Source: an uncultured Clostridia bacterium
GTDB taxonomy: Bacteria > Bacillota > Clostridia > Oscillospirales > Oscillospiraceae
DNA: 54,445 nt
Direction of reading: 5' to 3'
Assembly (NCBI GenBank): GCA_947164825.1
Contig: CAMUYE010000005.1
Location: forward strand, 1 to 54,445
Numbering within the stretch: position 1 is the first letter of the stretch; each line of letters starts with the position of its first letter. The translations under genes were made by a program, and so were the position numbers. Positions 22,870-31,190 of this stretch are shown one piece after another. Under the pieces are notes generated by a model that saw only the letters and a list, made by a program, of their open reading frames with translations, did no database searches and was not told the origin of the DNA.

Positions 22870-23535
22870 TTGAACAGACTGCTTGTTGTGGAGGACGATC
22901 CGGCGATCAGCCGGTCCATGAGCGAATTTCTCCGGGGCGAGGGATTTGAGGTGCGCACCGCGGCGGGACAGCGGGAGGCCGAGGCCCTGCTGGGTCCCGG
23001 GGCCTTCGATCTGCTGCTGGTGGATCTCTCCCTGGCCGACGGCTCCGGCTTCGGGGTCTGCGCCGCGGCCAAGGGCTTCGGCCTGCCCGTGATCTTCGTC
23101 ACCGCCTCCGGCGACGAGGGCTCCGTGGTGGCGGGCCTGGACATGGGGGCCGACGACTACATTGCCAAGCCCTTCCGGCCCCGGGAGCTGGCGTCCCGGG
23201 TGCGCAGCGTCCTGCGGCGCTGCGGCAGCCAGAGCGTGGTGACGGTGGGCAGCCTTCGGGTGGACGCGGACAAGGCCGTGGTGACGAAAAACGGGGCCGA
23301 GGTGCCCCTCTCCGCCCTGGAATACCGGATCCTGTTGGTTTTCCTCTCCAATCGGGGCCGGGTCCTGACCCGGGCACGGCTGCTGGAGGAGATCTGGGAC
23401 GTGGCCGGGGACTTCGTCAACGACAACACCCTCACCGTCTATATCAAACGTCTGCGGGAGAAGCTGGAGGACGACCCCCAGCAGCCCCGGCTGTTCAAAA
23501 CCGTCCGGGGCATCGGCTACCGGATGGACGAATAG
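22870..23535 (+). CDS. OmpR/PhoB-family response regulator
   Basis: 221 residues: receiver domain with acidic pocket (VVEDDPAI), phosphoacceptor Asp in LLLVDLSLADGSG, and Lys in DYIAKPF, then a winged-helix DNA-binding domain (about 125-221) ending KTVRGIGYRMDE. The start is TTG 22870, placed by AGAGGTG upstream. It is paired with the downstream histidine kinase. The tandem 11-bp repeats before the ABC genes at 24988 look like its target, as in BceRS-type antibiotic sensing modules. Confidence 0.93.
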   Translation: MNRLLVVEDDPAISRSMSEFLRGEGFEVRTAAGQREAEALLGPGAFDLLLVDLSLADGSGFGVCAAAKGFGLPVIFVTASGDEGSVVAGLDMGADDYIAKPFRPRELASRVRSVLRRCGSQSVVTVGSLRVDADKAVVTKNGAEVPLSALEYRILLVFLSNRGRVLTRARLLEEIWDVAGDFVNDNTLTVYIKRLREKLEDDPQQPRLFKTVRGIGYRMDE

Positions 23536-23592
23536 CCCGCGCCGCAGGGCGGCCTGACCCCAGGCCGCCGCAGGCTTGATCCCAAAATGAAT

Positions 23593-23727
23593 GTAGGGAC
23601 AAGCATTGCTTGTCCGGCATTCGGCACGAATGCAATTTGCCGGAGGCAAATCTGTCCGGGGAGCCGCTGAATCGCCTGCCGGCGATTGTTTGCTTCGCAA
23701 ACGCGGACAAGCAATGCTTGTCCCTAC
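23593..23727. repeat. GTAGGGACAAGC... string of six mini-hairpins
   Basis: Outer ends GTAGGGACAAGC and GCTTGTCCCTAC. Inside are ACAAGCATTGCTTGT, GCATTCG/CGAATGC, ATTTGCC/GGCAAAT, AATCGCC/GGCGATT, GTTTGC-TTC-GCAAAC and ACAAGCAATGCTTGT. It lies between the regulator and kinase genes. Confidence 0.8.
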
Positions 23728-23749
23728 GGCAGAAACTCCGAGGCCAAAT

Positions 23750-23786
23750 GCAAAATGCAAGATGCAAAACGCAAAACGCAAAACGC
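23750..23786. repeat. Heptad array, GCAAAAT/GCAAAAC type
   Basis: Five period-7 units directly upstream of the kinase ribosome site. Confidence 0.85.
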
Positions 23787-23802
23787 GAACAAAGGGAATG
23801 GT

Positions 23803-24801
23803 ATGAAGGATTTGAAAAACCCGGAATTGAAAAGGGAGCTTCTGATCTGCGCCGCGGCGGGTCTGGTCCTGGCGGGGCTGGGGCTGCTGATTTCGCCGCT
23901 CTGCGCGCTGCTGGTGCTGGGGGCGGGGCTGGTCTTGACCGGCCTGCACGTCTGGTTCGTCCGGCGGCGTTACAGGGAGATCGCGGCGCTGAGCCGCTCC
24001 CTGGACCGGATCCTCCACGGCCAGGATCAGCTTCTGGAGGACAACGCCGAGGGTGAGCTGGCCATCCTGCGCAGCGAGATCGCCAAGATGACCCTGCGGC
24101 TGAAGGAGTCCTCGGACCGGCTGTCGGACGAAAAGCTGGAGCTGGCCGGAGCCCTGGCGGACATTTCCCACCAGCTCCGCACGCCCCTGACCTCCATGAA
24201 CCTGACGCTCTCCCTGCTGGCCGGGGAGGAGGACGAGACCAAACGCCTGCGTCTGACCCGGGAGCTCAAACGCTCCCTGGAGCGGATCGACTGGCTGGTG
24301 GAGACCCTGCTGAAGCTCTCCAAGCTGGACGCCGGGGTGGTGCGCTTCGAGCCGGAGCCGCTGACCGCGGCGGAGCTCACGGAGCGGGCGGTCCGCAATC
24401 TCCGCATCCCCATGGAGCTGAAGGGCCAGGAGCTGATCCTGGACCTGGGCGGCGCGGCCCTGACCGCGGATCCCGCCTGGACTGCCGAGGCCCTGGGCAA
24501 CGTGGTCAAGAACTGCGTGGAGCATACCCCGGAGGGCGGGACCGTCACGGTGACAGCCCGGCAGACGCCGATCTTCACGGAGATCTGCGTCACCGACACC
24601 GGACCGGGCATCGACCCGGAGGATCTGCCCCGGCTCTTTGAGCGCTTCTACCGGGGCAAAAACGCCGGGGAGCACAGCGTCGGCATCGGCCTGGCCCTGG
24701 CCCGGCAGATCGCCGCGGCCCAGAACGGCACCCTCCAGGCCGCCAACCGGCCCGAGGGAGGAGCGAAGTTCACGTTTCGGTTTTACGTTGGAGCGGTATA
24801 A
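23803..24801 (+). CDS. Sensor histidine kinase
   Basis: 332 residues. Two adjacent membrane helices (about 13-48) with almost no extracellular loop, then a linker, an H-box ISHQLRTPLTSM, an N-box NVVKNCVEHTPEG, a G1 box DTGPGIDPEDLPRLFERFY and a G2 box GIGLALARQIA. ATG 23803 follows AAAGGG; the longer reading runs through repeats. A kinase without an external sensor domain next to a large FtsX-type permease is the arrangement in which the transporter itself senses the drug (BceS-like). That role is inferred. Confidence 0.92.
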   Translation: MKDLKNPELKRELLICAAAGLVLAGLGLLISPLCALLVLGAGLVLTGLHVWFVRRRYREIAALSRSLDRILHGQDQLLEDNAEGELAILRSEIAKMTLRLKESSDRLSDEKLELAGALADISHQLRTPLTSMNLTLSLLAGEEDETKRLRLTRELKRSLERIDWLVETLLKLSKLDAGVVRFEPEPLTAAELTERAVRNLRIPMELKGQELILDLGGAALTADPAWTAEALGNVVKNCVEHTPEGGTVTVTARQTPIFTEICVTDTGPGIDPEDLPRLFERFYRGKNAGEHSVGIGLALARQIAAAQNGTLQAANRPEGGAKFTFRFYVGAV

Positions 24802-24843
24802 AGCAAAGCGTGAGGAATGATGGATCGTTCCTCACGCTTTGCT
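24802..24843 (+). terminator. Terminator/attenuator after the kinase gene
   Basis: A 16-bp perfect stem AGCAAAGCGTGAGGAA / TTCCTCACGCTTTGCT with a 10-nt loop, right at the kinase stop codon. It separates the regulator operon from the ABC operon. Confidence 0.7.
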
Positions 24844-24865
24844 TGTAAAATGACAGAACGCTTAT

Positions 24866-24903
24866 CGAATAGTCACCGAATCGTCACATTGGGGTGTTAT
24901 AAT
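24866..24903 (+). promoter_or_regulatory. Activator-type promoter with tandem 11-bp repeats
   Basis: CGAATAGTCAC and CGAATCGTCAC abut at 24866-24876 and 24877-24887. A perfect TATAAT follows at 24898-24903, but no -35 consensus sits 17 bp upstream. Tandem 11-bp repeats covering a missing -35 are typical for OmpR-family activators. Confidence 0.7.
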
Positions 24904-24934
24904 TGGGCCATCAAAAGGAAGTTGGGCATACGCC

Positions 24935-24958
24935 GTGGCGCACACTGTGCGCCGCTAC
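24935..24958. repeat. GTGGCGCACACTGTGCGCCGCTAC palindrome
   Basis: Inverted copy of the 12248/14080 unit, in the 5' leader of the ABC ATPase gene, between promoter and ribosome site. Confidence 0.85.
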
Positions 24959-24987
24959 AGCAGGCCCGGCAGGAAAGGATGATAGAA

Positions 24988-25671
24988 ATGGAGATTTTAC
25001 GGGTCGAACATCTGTCGAAGCATTACGGGGCCGGGGAGAACCTGGTCCGGGCCGTGGACGACGTCAGCTTCTCCGTGGAGAAGGGGGAGTTCCTGGCCAT
25101 CATCGGGCCCTCGGGCTCCGGAAAATCCACCCTGCTGCACATCCTGGGCGGCGTGGACCGGCCCACGGCGGGCAAGGTCTTCGTGGACGGCCAGGACGTC
25201 TACGCCCAGAACGACGAGCAGCTTGCCATCTTCCGCCGCCGCCAGGTGGGGCTGATCTACCAGTTCTACAACCTGATCCCGGTCCTCACCGCCGAGGAGA
25301 ACATGACCCTCCCCGTCCTTCTGGACGGGCGGGAGGTCAACAAGGAGCGGCTGGAGGAGCTCCTGGACACCCTGGCCCTGACCGACCGCCGCAAGAACCT
25401 GCCCAACCAGCTCTCCGGCGGCCAGCAGCAGCGGGTCTCCATCGGCCGGGCGCTGATGAACGCCCCCGCCGTGGTCCTGGCCGACGAGCCCACGGGCAAC
25501 CTGGACTCCAAGAACAGCCAGGAGATCGTCCAGCTCCTGAAATACTCCAACCGGCATTACGGCCAGACGCTGATCGTCATCACCCACGATGAATCCATCG
25601 CCCTCCAGGCGGACCGGATCATCGGCATCGAAGACGGAAAAATCGTACGCGACGAGAGGGTAAGAGCATGA
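24988..25671 (+). CDS. ABC transporter ATP-binding protein (MacB/BceA type)
   Basis: 227 residues: Walker [11 protein letters not shown]-loop YQFYNLIP, signature LSGGQQQR, Walker [13 protein letters not shown] and H-loop VITHDE. This is the MacB/LolD/BceA group that partners FtsX-like permeases. ATG 24988 is nine bases from AGGAAAGG; the earlier ATG at 24979 sits directly on it. The partner permease lies 286 bp downstream on the same strand, across a repeat-filled gap. Confidence 0.93.
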   Translation: MEILRVEHLSKHYGAGENLVRAVDDVSFSVEKGEFLAIIGPSGSGKSTLLHILGGVDRPTAGKVFVDGQDVYAQNDEQLAIFRRRQVGLIYQFYNLIPVLTAEENMTLPVLLDGREVNKERLEELLDTLALTDRRKNLPNQLSGGQQQRVSIGRALMNAPAVVLADEPTGNLDSKNSQEIVQLLKYSNRHYGQTLIVITHDESIALQADRIIGIEDGKIVRDERVRA

Positions 25672-25957
25672 ATACCGAAACGATTTTACTCGCCTGTGTG
25701 GGCTTGTGTTTTCCGCAAGCCGCCTCCCGTTCTGACGAGGCATCAGAGATCAGGCATCAGGCATCAGGCACCGCTCGGAACCGGGTGCGTGGTGGTTCAC
25801 GCTATACCCCGTTCGAAAAGCGTTCCTCAAGCCGCAGAAGCGTTCAAGCGTGGGATAGGTTTGTTTCTCAGAAAAGGTCTCAGGCGGGTCTGGTGCCTGA
25901 TGCCTGGTGCCTGATGCCTCTTCTGGCTGGAAACCTGCTGAAAGGAACAGATTGACC
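25672..25957. repeat. Non-coding gap with an inverted pair of AGGCATC heptad arrays
   Basis: AGGCATC-type units at 25738-25772 are answered by complementary GATGCCT/GGTGCCT units at 25892-25920. The roughly 120 bases between them show no convincing gene. The open frame across the region (start 25668) is made largely of repeats and is not called. Confidence 0.7.
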
Positions 25958-28639
25958 ATGAACATTCTGACACAATATACCCGCCGCTGTCTGGGGAAGA
26001 ACCGGGTGCGGACCCTGGTGACGGTCATCGGCATCATCCTCTCCGTGGCCCTGTTCACCGCCGTGGCCGAGGGCGCCGCCTCCGGGCGGCAGTATCTCGT
26101 GGACGTGGTGACGGCGGACGTGGGCGCCTACCACGGCATGTACGATGAGATCAGCGACGAAGAGCTCTCGGAGCTGCGGGGCCAGGAGGGACTGGCCGAG
26201 CTCGCCACCCTGGACGGCGTCGGCTGGGCCATGGTCAGCGACAGCACCCAGGTCTATCCCTATCTGCGCGTCAGCGCCATGTCGGAGAACTTCCGGGAGC
26301 TGGTCTCCGTCCGCATCCTGGAGGGCCGGCTGCCCGAGAACGAGCACGAGATCATCATCTCCAACCGGGCCTCGGCCTCCACCGGGGCGGAGCTCCGGGT
26401 GGGCCAGCGGCTGAGCCTGGACCTGGGCCGCCGGGAGACCCTGGACGGCCTGCCCTTAGGGGAGCACAACCCCTACCTCTTCGAGGAGGAACGGCTGGTC
26501 GGGACCGTCCCGAGGGACTACACCGTCGTAGGCATGTACGACCGGCTCTCCAGCGACATCGAGGGCTACGAGATGCCCGGCACCCTGGCCCTGACCGTGG
26601 GCGCCGCCGGCGCGGAGCACAAGGCCTTCTTCACCCTGGACCGGATCGGGGACACCCTGGGCTTCCTGGCCGAGCACCCCTACGGCAGCGCCCGGAGCGA
26701 GAACCGGGATCTGCTGCTCTACTCCGGCGTCTCGGAGAACCGGCTCCTGGTGCGGGTGCTCTACAGCCTGGCGGCCATTCTCTTCGCCCTGATCTTCCTG
26801 GGCTCCGTGGCCCTGATCTACAACTCCTTCTCCATCTCCGTCTCCGAGCGGACCAAGCAGTTCGGCCTGCTGAAATCCGTCGGCGCGACGAACAAGCAGA
26901 TCCGCCGGACGGTGCTGACCGAGGCCCTGCTGCTCTGCGTGATCGGCATTCCCGTCGGCCTGCTGGTGGGCTGCGGCGGCATCGGCCTGACCCTGCGCTT
27001 CCTGCGCCCGGCCTTTGACACCATGATCCGGCTGGAGGGCGCCGGGGACGTGAGCATGCGGCTCTCCCTCAGCGTCCCGGCCCTGCTGATCGCCGCGGGG
27101 ATCGGCCTCTTCACGGCCTTGGTCTCGGCCTGGATCCCCGCCAAGCGGGCCACCCGGCTTTCGCCCATCTCCGCCATCCGCCAGAGCGCCGACGTGAAGG
27201 TCCGGGCCCGGGAGCTCAGAACATCCCGGCTCACGGGCAAGCTCTTCGGCTTCCCCGGGACCCTGGCCTCCAAGAACTTCAAGCGCAGCCGCAAACAGTA
27301 CCGCTCCACGGTCATCTCCCTGTTTTTGAGCATCGTCCTCTTCATCTCGGCCTTCAGCTTTGCGGACGCCCTGCGCCGGGACGTGGGCGGCAGCGCCAAC
27401 GAGTACGCCAGCGATCTGATCGTCCGTTTCGAGTCCTCGGAGGAGGAGTCTCTGGACCTGGAGAAGCTGCTGCGGGAGCTCCGGATGACCGAGGGGATCA
27501 CCGACGGGGCCTGCGCGCTCCGCTGGAGCTGCGGGACGGCCTTCCCCGCCGCCGCTCTGAGCAGGGAGGCCGCGGATATGTGGCAGCTTCCCGACGAGGA
27601 GGCGTCGGTCTACGCCAACGTCTTCTTCACCGACGAGGCCAGCTACCGCGGGCTCTGCGCCAAAACCGGTCTCAACCCCGAGGACGGCCTGGCCGTTGCC
27701 TTCGTCAAGCAGCACGGCTTCCAGAACGAGGGGGAGGGGACCCGCTACGTCTCCTATGACGTCCTCCGGGCAGACGCCCTGCCCCTGACCCTGGAGCTGC
27801 TCCTGGAAAAGAAGCCAGAGGGCTATTTCCTGGTGGATCAGGAGACGGATCCGGAGAGCGGAAAGAACACAGCCTACCTCTACTATCCCGAGAACGGGGA
27901 ATTCGACTCCGAGGGCCATCTGAAGGAGGAGCTGATCCTGCGCCTGCCAGCCGAGGAGGTGGAGGAGCGGCAGCCCCTGCGCGTCGGCGCCATCACCGAC
28001 GAGCTGCCCCTGAGCTCCTACCGGGAGGAATTCAGCCTCTTCCTGCCCCTGTCGGCCGCGGAGGCCGTGGCGGGCCGGGAGGCGAAGGGCGCGCCGGAGT
28101 TCTTCTTCAACGCGGCAAACCACGCCGCGGGGCAGAAGGCGCTGACCGAGCAGCTGGACGCCCTGGGCCTGGGCGACAGGACCGACGTCTACGACACCCG
28201 CGACGGACGGGAGAGCTCCCAGGCCTTCCTGCTGGTGCTCAACGTCTTCACCTTCGGCTTCATCGTGCTGATCTCCCTGATCGCGGCGGCCAACGTCTTC
28301 AACACCATCTCCACCAACGTGGCCCTGCGGCGGCGGGAGTTCGCCACCCTGAAATCCGTGGGCATGGGGGACCGGGCCTTCGGGCGGATGATGCGCTTCG
28401 AGTGCCTGCTCTACGGCTCCAAGGCCCTGCTCCTGGGCCTGCCGGTCTCCATCGGCGTAAGCTGGCTGATCTGGAGGGCCGTCAACAACGCCTTCGAGGG
28501 CGCCTTCCGCATCCCCTGGACCGCCATGGCCATCGCCGCCGGCTCCGTCTTCCTGGTGGTCTTCGCCACCATGCTCTACGCCACCGGCAAGATCAAAAAG
28601 GACAACCCCATCGACGCGCTGAAACAGGAAACGCTGTAG
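25958..28639 (+). CDS. FtsX-like ABC transporter permease
   Basis: 893 residues with two FtsX/MacB-type repeats: an N-terminal helix (about 17-38), a first group of three helices (about 260-400), then another helix, a second large extracellular region (about 470-750) and a last group of three helices to the C terminus. The conserved loop ERTKQFGLLKSVGATNKQIRR appears in the first half and RRREFATLKSVGMGDRAFGR in the second. ATG 25958 follows AAAGGAACAG. With the ATPase and two-component system it suggests an antimicrobial-peptide sensing and resistance module. The substrate is not readable. Confidence 0.9.
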   Translation: MNILTQYTRRCLGKNRVRTLVTVIGIILSVALFTAVAEGAASGRQYLVDVVTADVGAYHGMYDEISDEELSELRGQEGLAELATLDGVGWAMVSDSTQVYPYLRVSAMSENFRELVSVRILEGRLPENEHEIIISNRASASTGAELRVGQRLSLDLGRRETLDGLPLGEHNPYLFEEERLVGTVPRDYTVVGMYDRLSSDIEGYEMPGTLALTVGAAGAEHKAFFTLDRIGDTLGFLAEHPYGSARSENRDLLLYSGVSENRLLVRVLYSLAAILFALIFLGSVALIYNSFSISVSERTKQFGLLKSVGATNKQIRRTVLTEALLLCVIGIPVGLLVGCGGIGLTLRFLRPAFDTMIRLEGAGDVSMRLSLSVPALLIAAGIGLFTALVSAWIPAKRATRLSPISAIRQSADVKVRARELRTSRLTGKLFGFPGTLASKNFKRSRKQYRSTVISLFLSIVLFISAFSFADALRRDVGGSANEYASDLIVRFESSEEESLDLEKLLRELRMTEGITDGACALRWSCGTAFPAAALSREAADMWQLPDEEASVYANVFFTDEASYRGLCAKTGLNPEDGLAVAFVKQHGFQNEGEGTRYVSYDVLRADALPLTLELLLEKKPEGYFLVDQETDPESGKNTAYLYYPENGEFDSEGHLKEELILRLPAEEVEERQPLRVGAITDELPLSSYREEFSLFLPLSAAEAVAGREAKGAPEFFFNAANHAAGQKALTEQLDALGLGDRTDVYDTRDGRESSQAFLLVLNVFTFGFIVLISLIAAANVFNTISTNVALRRREFATLKSVGMGDRAFGRMMRFECLLYGSKALLLGLPVSIGVSWLIWRAVNNAFEGAFRIPWTAMAIAAGSVFLVVFATMLYATGKIKKDNPIDALKQETL

Positions 28640-28695
28640 GAGCGGCGATCCGCCTCCCGCCCGAGCCGAGGCAACAGGCAACAGGAAACAATCCC

Positions 28696-28843
28696 GTAGG
28701 GTACGATCAAGCCCCGCCGTCAAGGCGGGGACGATCGTACCGGTCGCCCGCAGGGCGACAACGATGCGCAAGAAGCATGTCGTTCTCCGCCTGACGGCGG
28801 AGCGGTACGATCGTCCCGCTGCGCGGGCATGATCGTACCCTAC
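28696..28843. repeat. GTAGGGTACGATC... nested mini-hairpin string
   Basis: Ends GTAGGGTACGATC and GATCGTACCCTAC. Interior hairpins include GCCCCGCC/GGCGGGG, GTCGCCC/GGGCGAC, TCCGCC/GGCGGA and CCCGC/GCGGG, with the GTACGATC arm repeated several times. Confidence 0.85.
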
Positions 28844-28869
28844 GGGCGTTTCCCCCCTGGAGAATGGGC

Positions 28870-28898
28870 TTGACTTTCCCCGGAGAATCGTATATGAT
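28870..28898 (+). promoter_or_regulatory. Promoter of the PTS-IIC-like gene
   Basis: TTGACT, 17-nt spacer, TATGAT. Confidence 0.8.
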
Positions 28899-28980
28899 GA
28901 AACACAGAATATACGGAATATAGCATGGAACTGACGCAAAAAAACACCCGCGGCGGGGAGCGCCGCAGAAGGAGAAAACC

Positions 28981-30039
28981 ATGTCCCGCTTCAAGGAATA
29001 CCTCAGGCAGCAGAACATCGAGCTGTCGCCCAAGCGCTATTTCATCGACGCCATGAGCGCCATGGCCCAGGGCCTCTTTGCCTCCCTGCTGATCGGAACC
29101 ATTATCAAAACCCTCGGACAGCAGCTCGGCGTGGAGCTGCTGGTCAAGGTGGGCGACTACGCCTTCAAGATGTGCGGCCCCGCCATCGCGGTTGCCATCG
29201 GCTACGCCCTCAAGGCCTCCCCCCTGGTCCTCTTCTCCCTGGTGGCCGTGGGCTTCGCCGGCAACGAGCTCGGCGGCGCCGGCGGTCCCCTGGCGGTCTA
29301 CGTCCTCGCCATCATCGCCTGCGAGTGCGGCAAGCTGGTCTCCAAGCGGACCAAGGTGGACATCCTGGTGACCCCCGCCGTGACGACCCTGGTGGGCGTT
29401 CTGCTGGCCATGCTCATTGCGCCTCCCATCGGCAAGGCCGCCAGCTGGGTGGGCAATCTCATCATGTGGGCCACCGAGCTCCAGCCCTTCTTCATGGGCA
29501 TTCTGGTCTCCGTCGTCGTGGGCATCGCCCTGACCCTGCCCATCTCCTCCGCCGCCATCTGCGCGGCCCTGGGTCTGACGGGCCTGGCCGGCGGCGCCGC
29601 CGTGGCGGGCTGCTGCGCCCAGATGGTGGGCTTCGCCGTTATGAGCTTCCGGGAGAACCGCTGGGGCGGCCTGGTGAGCCAGGGCATCGGCACCTCCATG
29701 CTGCAGATGCCGAATATCATCAAAAACCCCCGGACCTGGATCCCGCCCATCCTGGCCTCCGCCATCACCGGGCCCCTGGCCACCTGCCTCTTCCGGCTGG
29801 AGATGAACGGCCCCGCCGTATCCTCCGGCATGGGCACCTGCGGCTTCGTGGGCCAGATCGGCGTCTACACCGGCTGGGTCAACGACGTGGCCGCCGGGAC
29901 CAAGGCCGCCGTCACCGCCTGGGACTGGATCGGCATGATCCTGATCTGCTTCGTCCTGCCCGCCCTGCTGAGCTGGGGCTTCTGCGAGCTTGAACGCAAG
30001 CTGGGCTGGATCAAGGAAGGCGACCTGAAGCTGCACTGA
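28981..30039 (+). CDS. PTS IIC-like membrane protein (PfoR family)
   Basis: 352 residues with about nine or ten membrane helices and Gly/Ala-rich loops. The N-terminal RYFIDAMSAMAQGLFASLLIG and central KTKVDILVTP-like (SKRTKVDILVTPA) sequences fit the PTS_EIIC_2/PfoR family. These resemble sugar-specific IIC components but usually lack IIA and IIB partners; none is encoded here. ATG 28981 follows AGAAGGAG. The transport substrate, or even a transport role, is uncertain. A palindromic repeat after the stop may act as terminator. Confidence 0.82.
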   Translation: MSRFKEYLRQQNIELSPKRYFIDAMSAMAQGLFASLLIGTIIKTLGQQLGVELLVKVGDYAFKMCGPAIAVAIGYALKASPLVLFSLVAVGFAGNELGGAGGPLAVYVLAIIACECGKLVSKRTKVDILVTPAVTTLVGVLLAMLIAPPIGKAASWVGNLIMWATELQPFFMGILVSVVVGIALTLPISSAAICAALGLTGLAGGAAVAGCCAQMVGFAVMSFRENRWGGLVSQGIGTSMLQMPNIIKNPRTWIPPILASAITGPLATCLFRLEMNGPAVSSGMGTCGFVGQIGVYTGWVNDVAAGTKAAVTAWDWIGMILICFVLPALLSWGFCELERKLGWIKEGDLKLH

Positions 30040-30043
30040 GCCC

Positions 30044-30097
30044 GCAGGGGCGGCGATTACCTCCCCTGCTTGCAGGGGAGGTAATCGCCGCCCCTAC
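30044..30097. repeat. GCAGGGGCGGCGATTACC... palindrome
   Basis: A long near-perfect stem: GGGGCGGCGATTACCTCCCC with its complement ending CCCCTAC. Immediately after the PTS-IIC-like stop codon, so a plausible terminator. Confidence 0.85.
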
Positions 30098-30191
30098 AGA
30101 TCAGCGCGCGAAATCGGATGCCCATCTGCGAAACCCCGGTTAAGGCAAGCGTGCTGCAATGGCCCAAACACTGACAAGGGGGATGTTACCC

Positions 30192-31100
30192 ATGAAATTC
30201 AAACTCCTCGCCGTGCTGGTCGCCCTGACCGCCCTGCTGACCGGCTGTGTGACGCCGCCGGAGCCCACCGCCTCCGCCGTGCCCGCGAGTTCGGAAAGCG
30301 CTTCTCCCGCGAGTTCGGAGGCCGCCGCCCCCGTTACGTCGGAGCTGAATATCTGGTGCTTCCAGGCCGGCAAGGCCGACGCCTTCCTGTTTTGGAACGA
30401 GGCCGGAGCCGTGCTCATCGACACGGGGGAGAGCGGCTTCGGCAAGACCGTTCTCGCCAAGCTGGACGAGCTGGGCGTCAAAAAGCTGGATTATCTGATC
30501 CTGACCCACTTCGACAAGGACCACGTGGGCGGGGCCAAGAAGCTGATCTCCGACTTTCCCGTCGGGACCATCCTCCAGAGCAACTGCCCCAAGGAGGGGG
30601 CCGAGGCCTACGAAAAGTACGCCGCCGCGGTGGAGGCTTCCGGCATCGAGCCCGTCACCGTCCGGGAGCCCCTGACCTTCCAGCTCGGGGACGTGACCTT
30701 CGCCGTGGACCCTCCGGCCAGGGAGAGCTACGACCGGGACGAGAGCAACAACTCCTCCCTGATCGTCTCCGTGACCCACGGAGCCAAGCGCCTGCTCTTC
30801 TGCGGCGACGCGGAGGATCTGCGGCTGGCGGAGTTTCTGAAAACGGAGCCGGGGCGTTACGATCTGGTGAAGCTGCCCCATCACGGCGTCTGGCAGGCCA
30901 CCCTCCGGGAGCTGATCGCCGAGACTGCCCCCGCCCGGGCCCTCATTACCTCCTCCAACGCCGAGCCCGAGGATCCGGAGACCCTGGCCCTCTTAGCGGA
31001 CAAGGGCGTTGAGACCTTCCTCACCCGGATCGCGCCGGTTCTGATCACCAGCGACGGCACGACCCTGACTGCGGAATACGCCCCGCAGCAGGACAAGTAA
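30192..31100 (+). CDS. Lipoprotein with metallo-beta-lactamase (ComEC-like) domain
   Basis: 302 residues. A signal peptide with lipobox LLTGC (Cys about 19) and a Ser/Ala/Pro linker precede a metallo-hydrolase domain. Metal-site motifs are visible: LTHFDKDHVGG, then FCGDAEDLR and LPHHGVW. The pattern matches the hydrolase part of ComEC/Rec2 and free-standing relatives, so an extracellular nuclease or phosphodiesterase is possible. ATG 30192 is chosen because AAGGGGG lies upstream; ATG 30183 is too close to it. Confidence 0.88.
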   Translation: MKFKLLAVLVALTALLTGCVTPPEPTASAVPASSESASPASSEAAAPVTSELNIWCFQAGKADAFLFWNEAGAVLIDTGESGFGKTVLAKLDELGVKKLDYLILTHFDKDHVGGAKKLISDFPVGTILQSNCPKEGAEAYEKYAAAVEASGIEPVTVREPLTFQLGDVTFAVDPPARESYDRDESNNSSLIVSVTHGAKRLLFCGDAEDLRLAEFLKTEPGRYDLVKLPHHGVWQATLRELIAETAPARALITSSNAEPEDPETLALLADKGVETFLTRIAPVLITSDGTTLTAEYAPQQDK

Positions 31101-31190
31101 GAAGTAAGAAGTAATAAGTAAAAAAGTAAGAAGTAAGAGCTTGGATTCGGTCCAATTCTTACTTCTTACTTTTTCCTTCTTATTTTTGCA
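31098..31190. repeat. Inverted pair of AAGTAAG heptad arrays (convergent gene end)
   Basis: AAGTAAG/AAGTAAT units (31098-31138) face CTTACTT-type units (31157-31190). They lie between the convergent lipoprotein genes and could serve as a shared terminator. The right array overlaps the last codons of the GH3 gene. Confidence 0.8.

Larger units (their letters stand above)
28640..28980. other. Intergenic region between the permease and the PTS-IIC-like gene
   Basis: No gene seen. It holds a short heptad run (AGGCAAC, AGGCAAC, AGGAAAC, 28673-28690), the long hairpin string at 28696-28843 and the downstream gene's promoter. Confidence 0.7.

Noticed and set aside
25668-25955. A 95-codon frame overlapping the ABC ATPase stop
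   Set aside because: It consists largely of AGGCATC heptads and their complement, and no protein features are visible. The ATGA overlap with the ATPase gene appears accidental.
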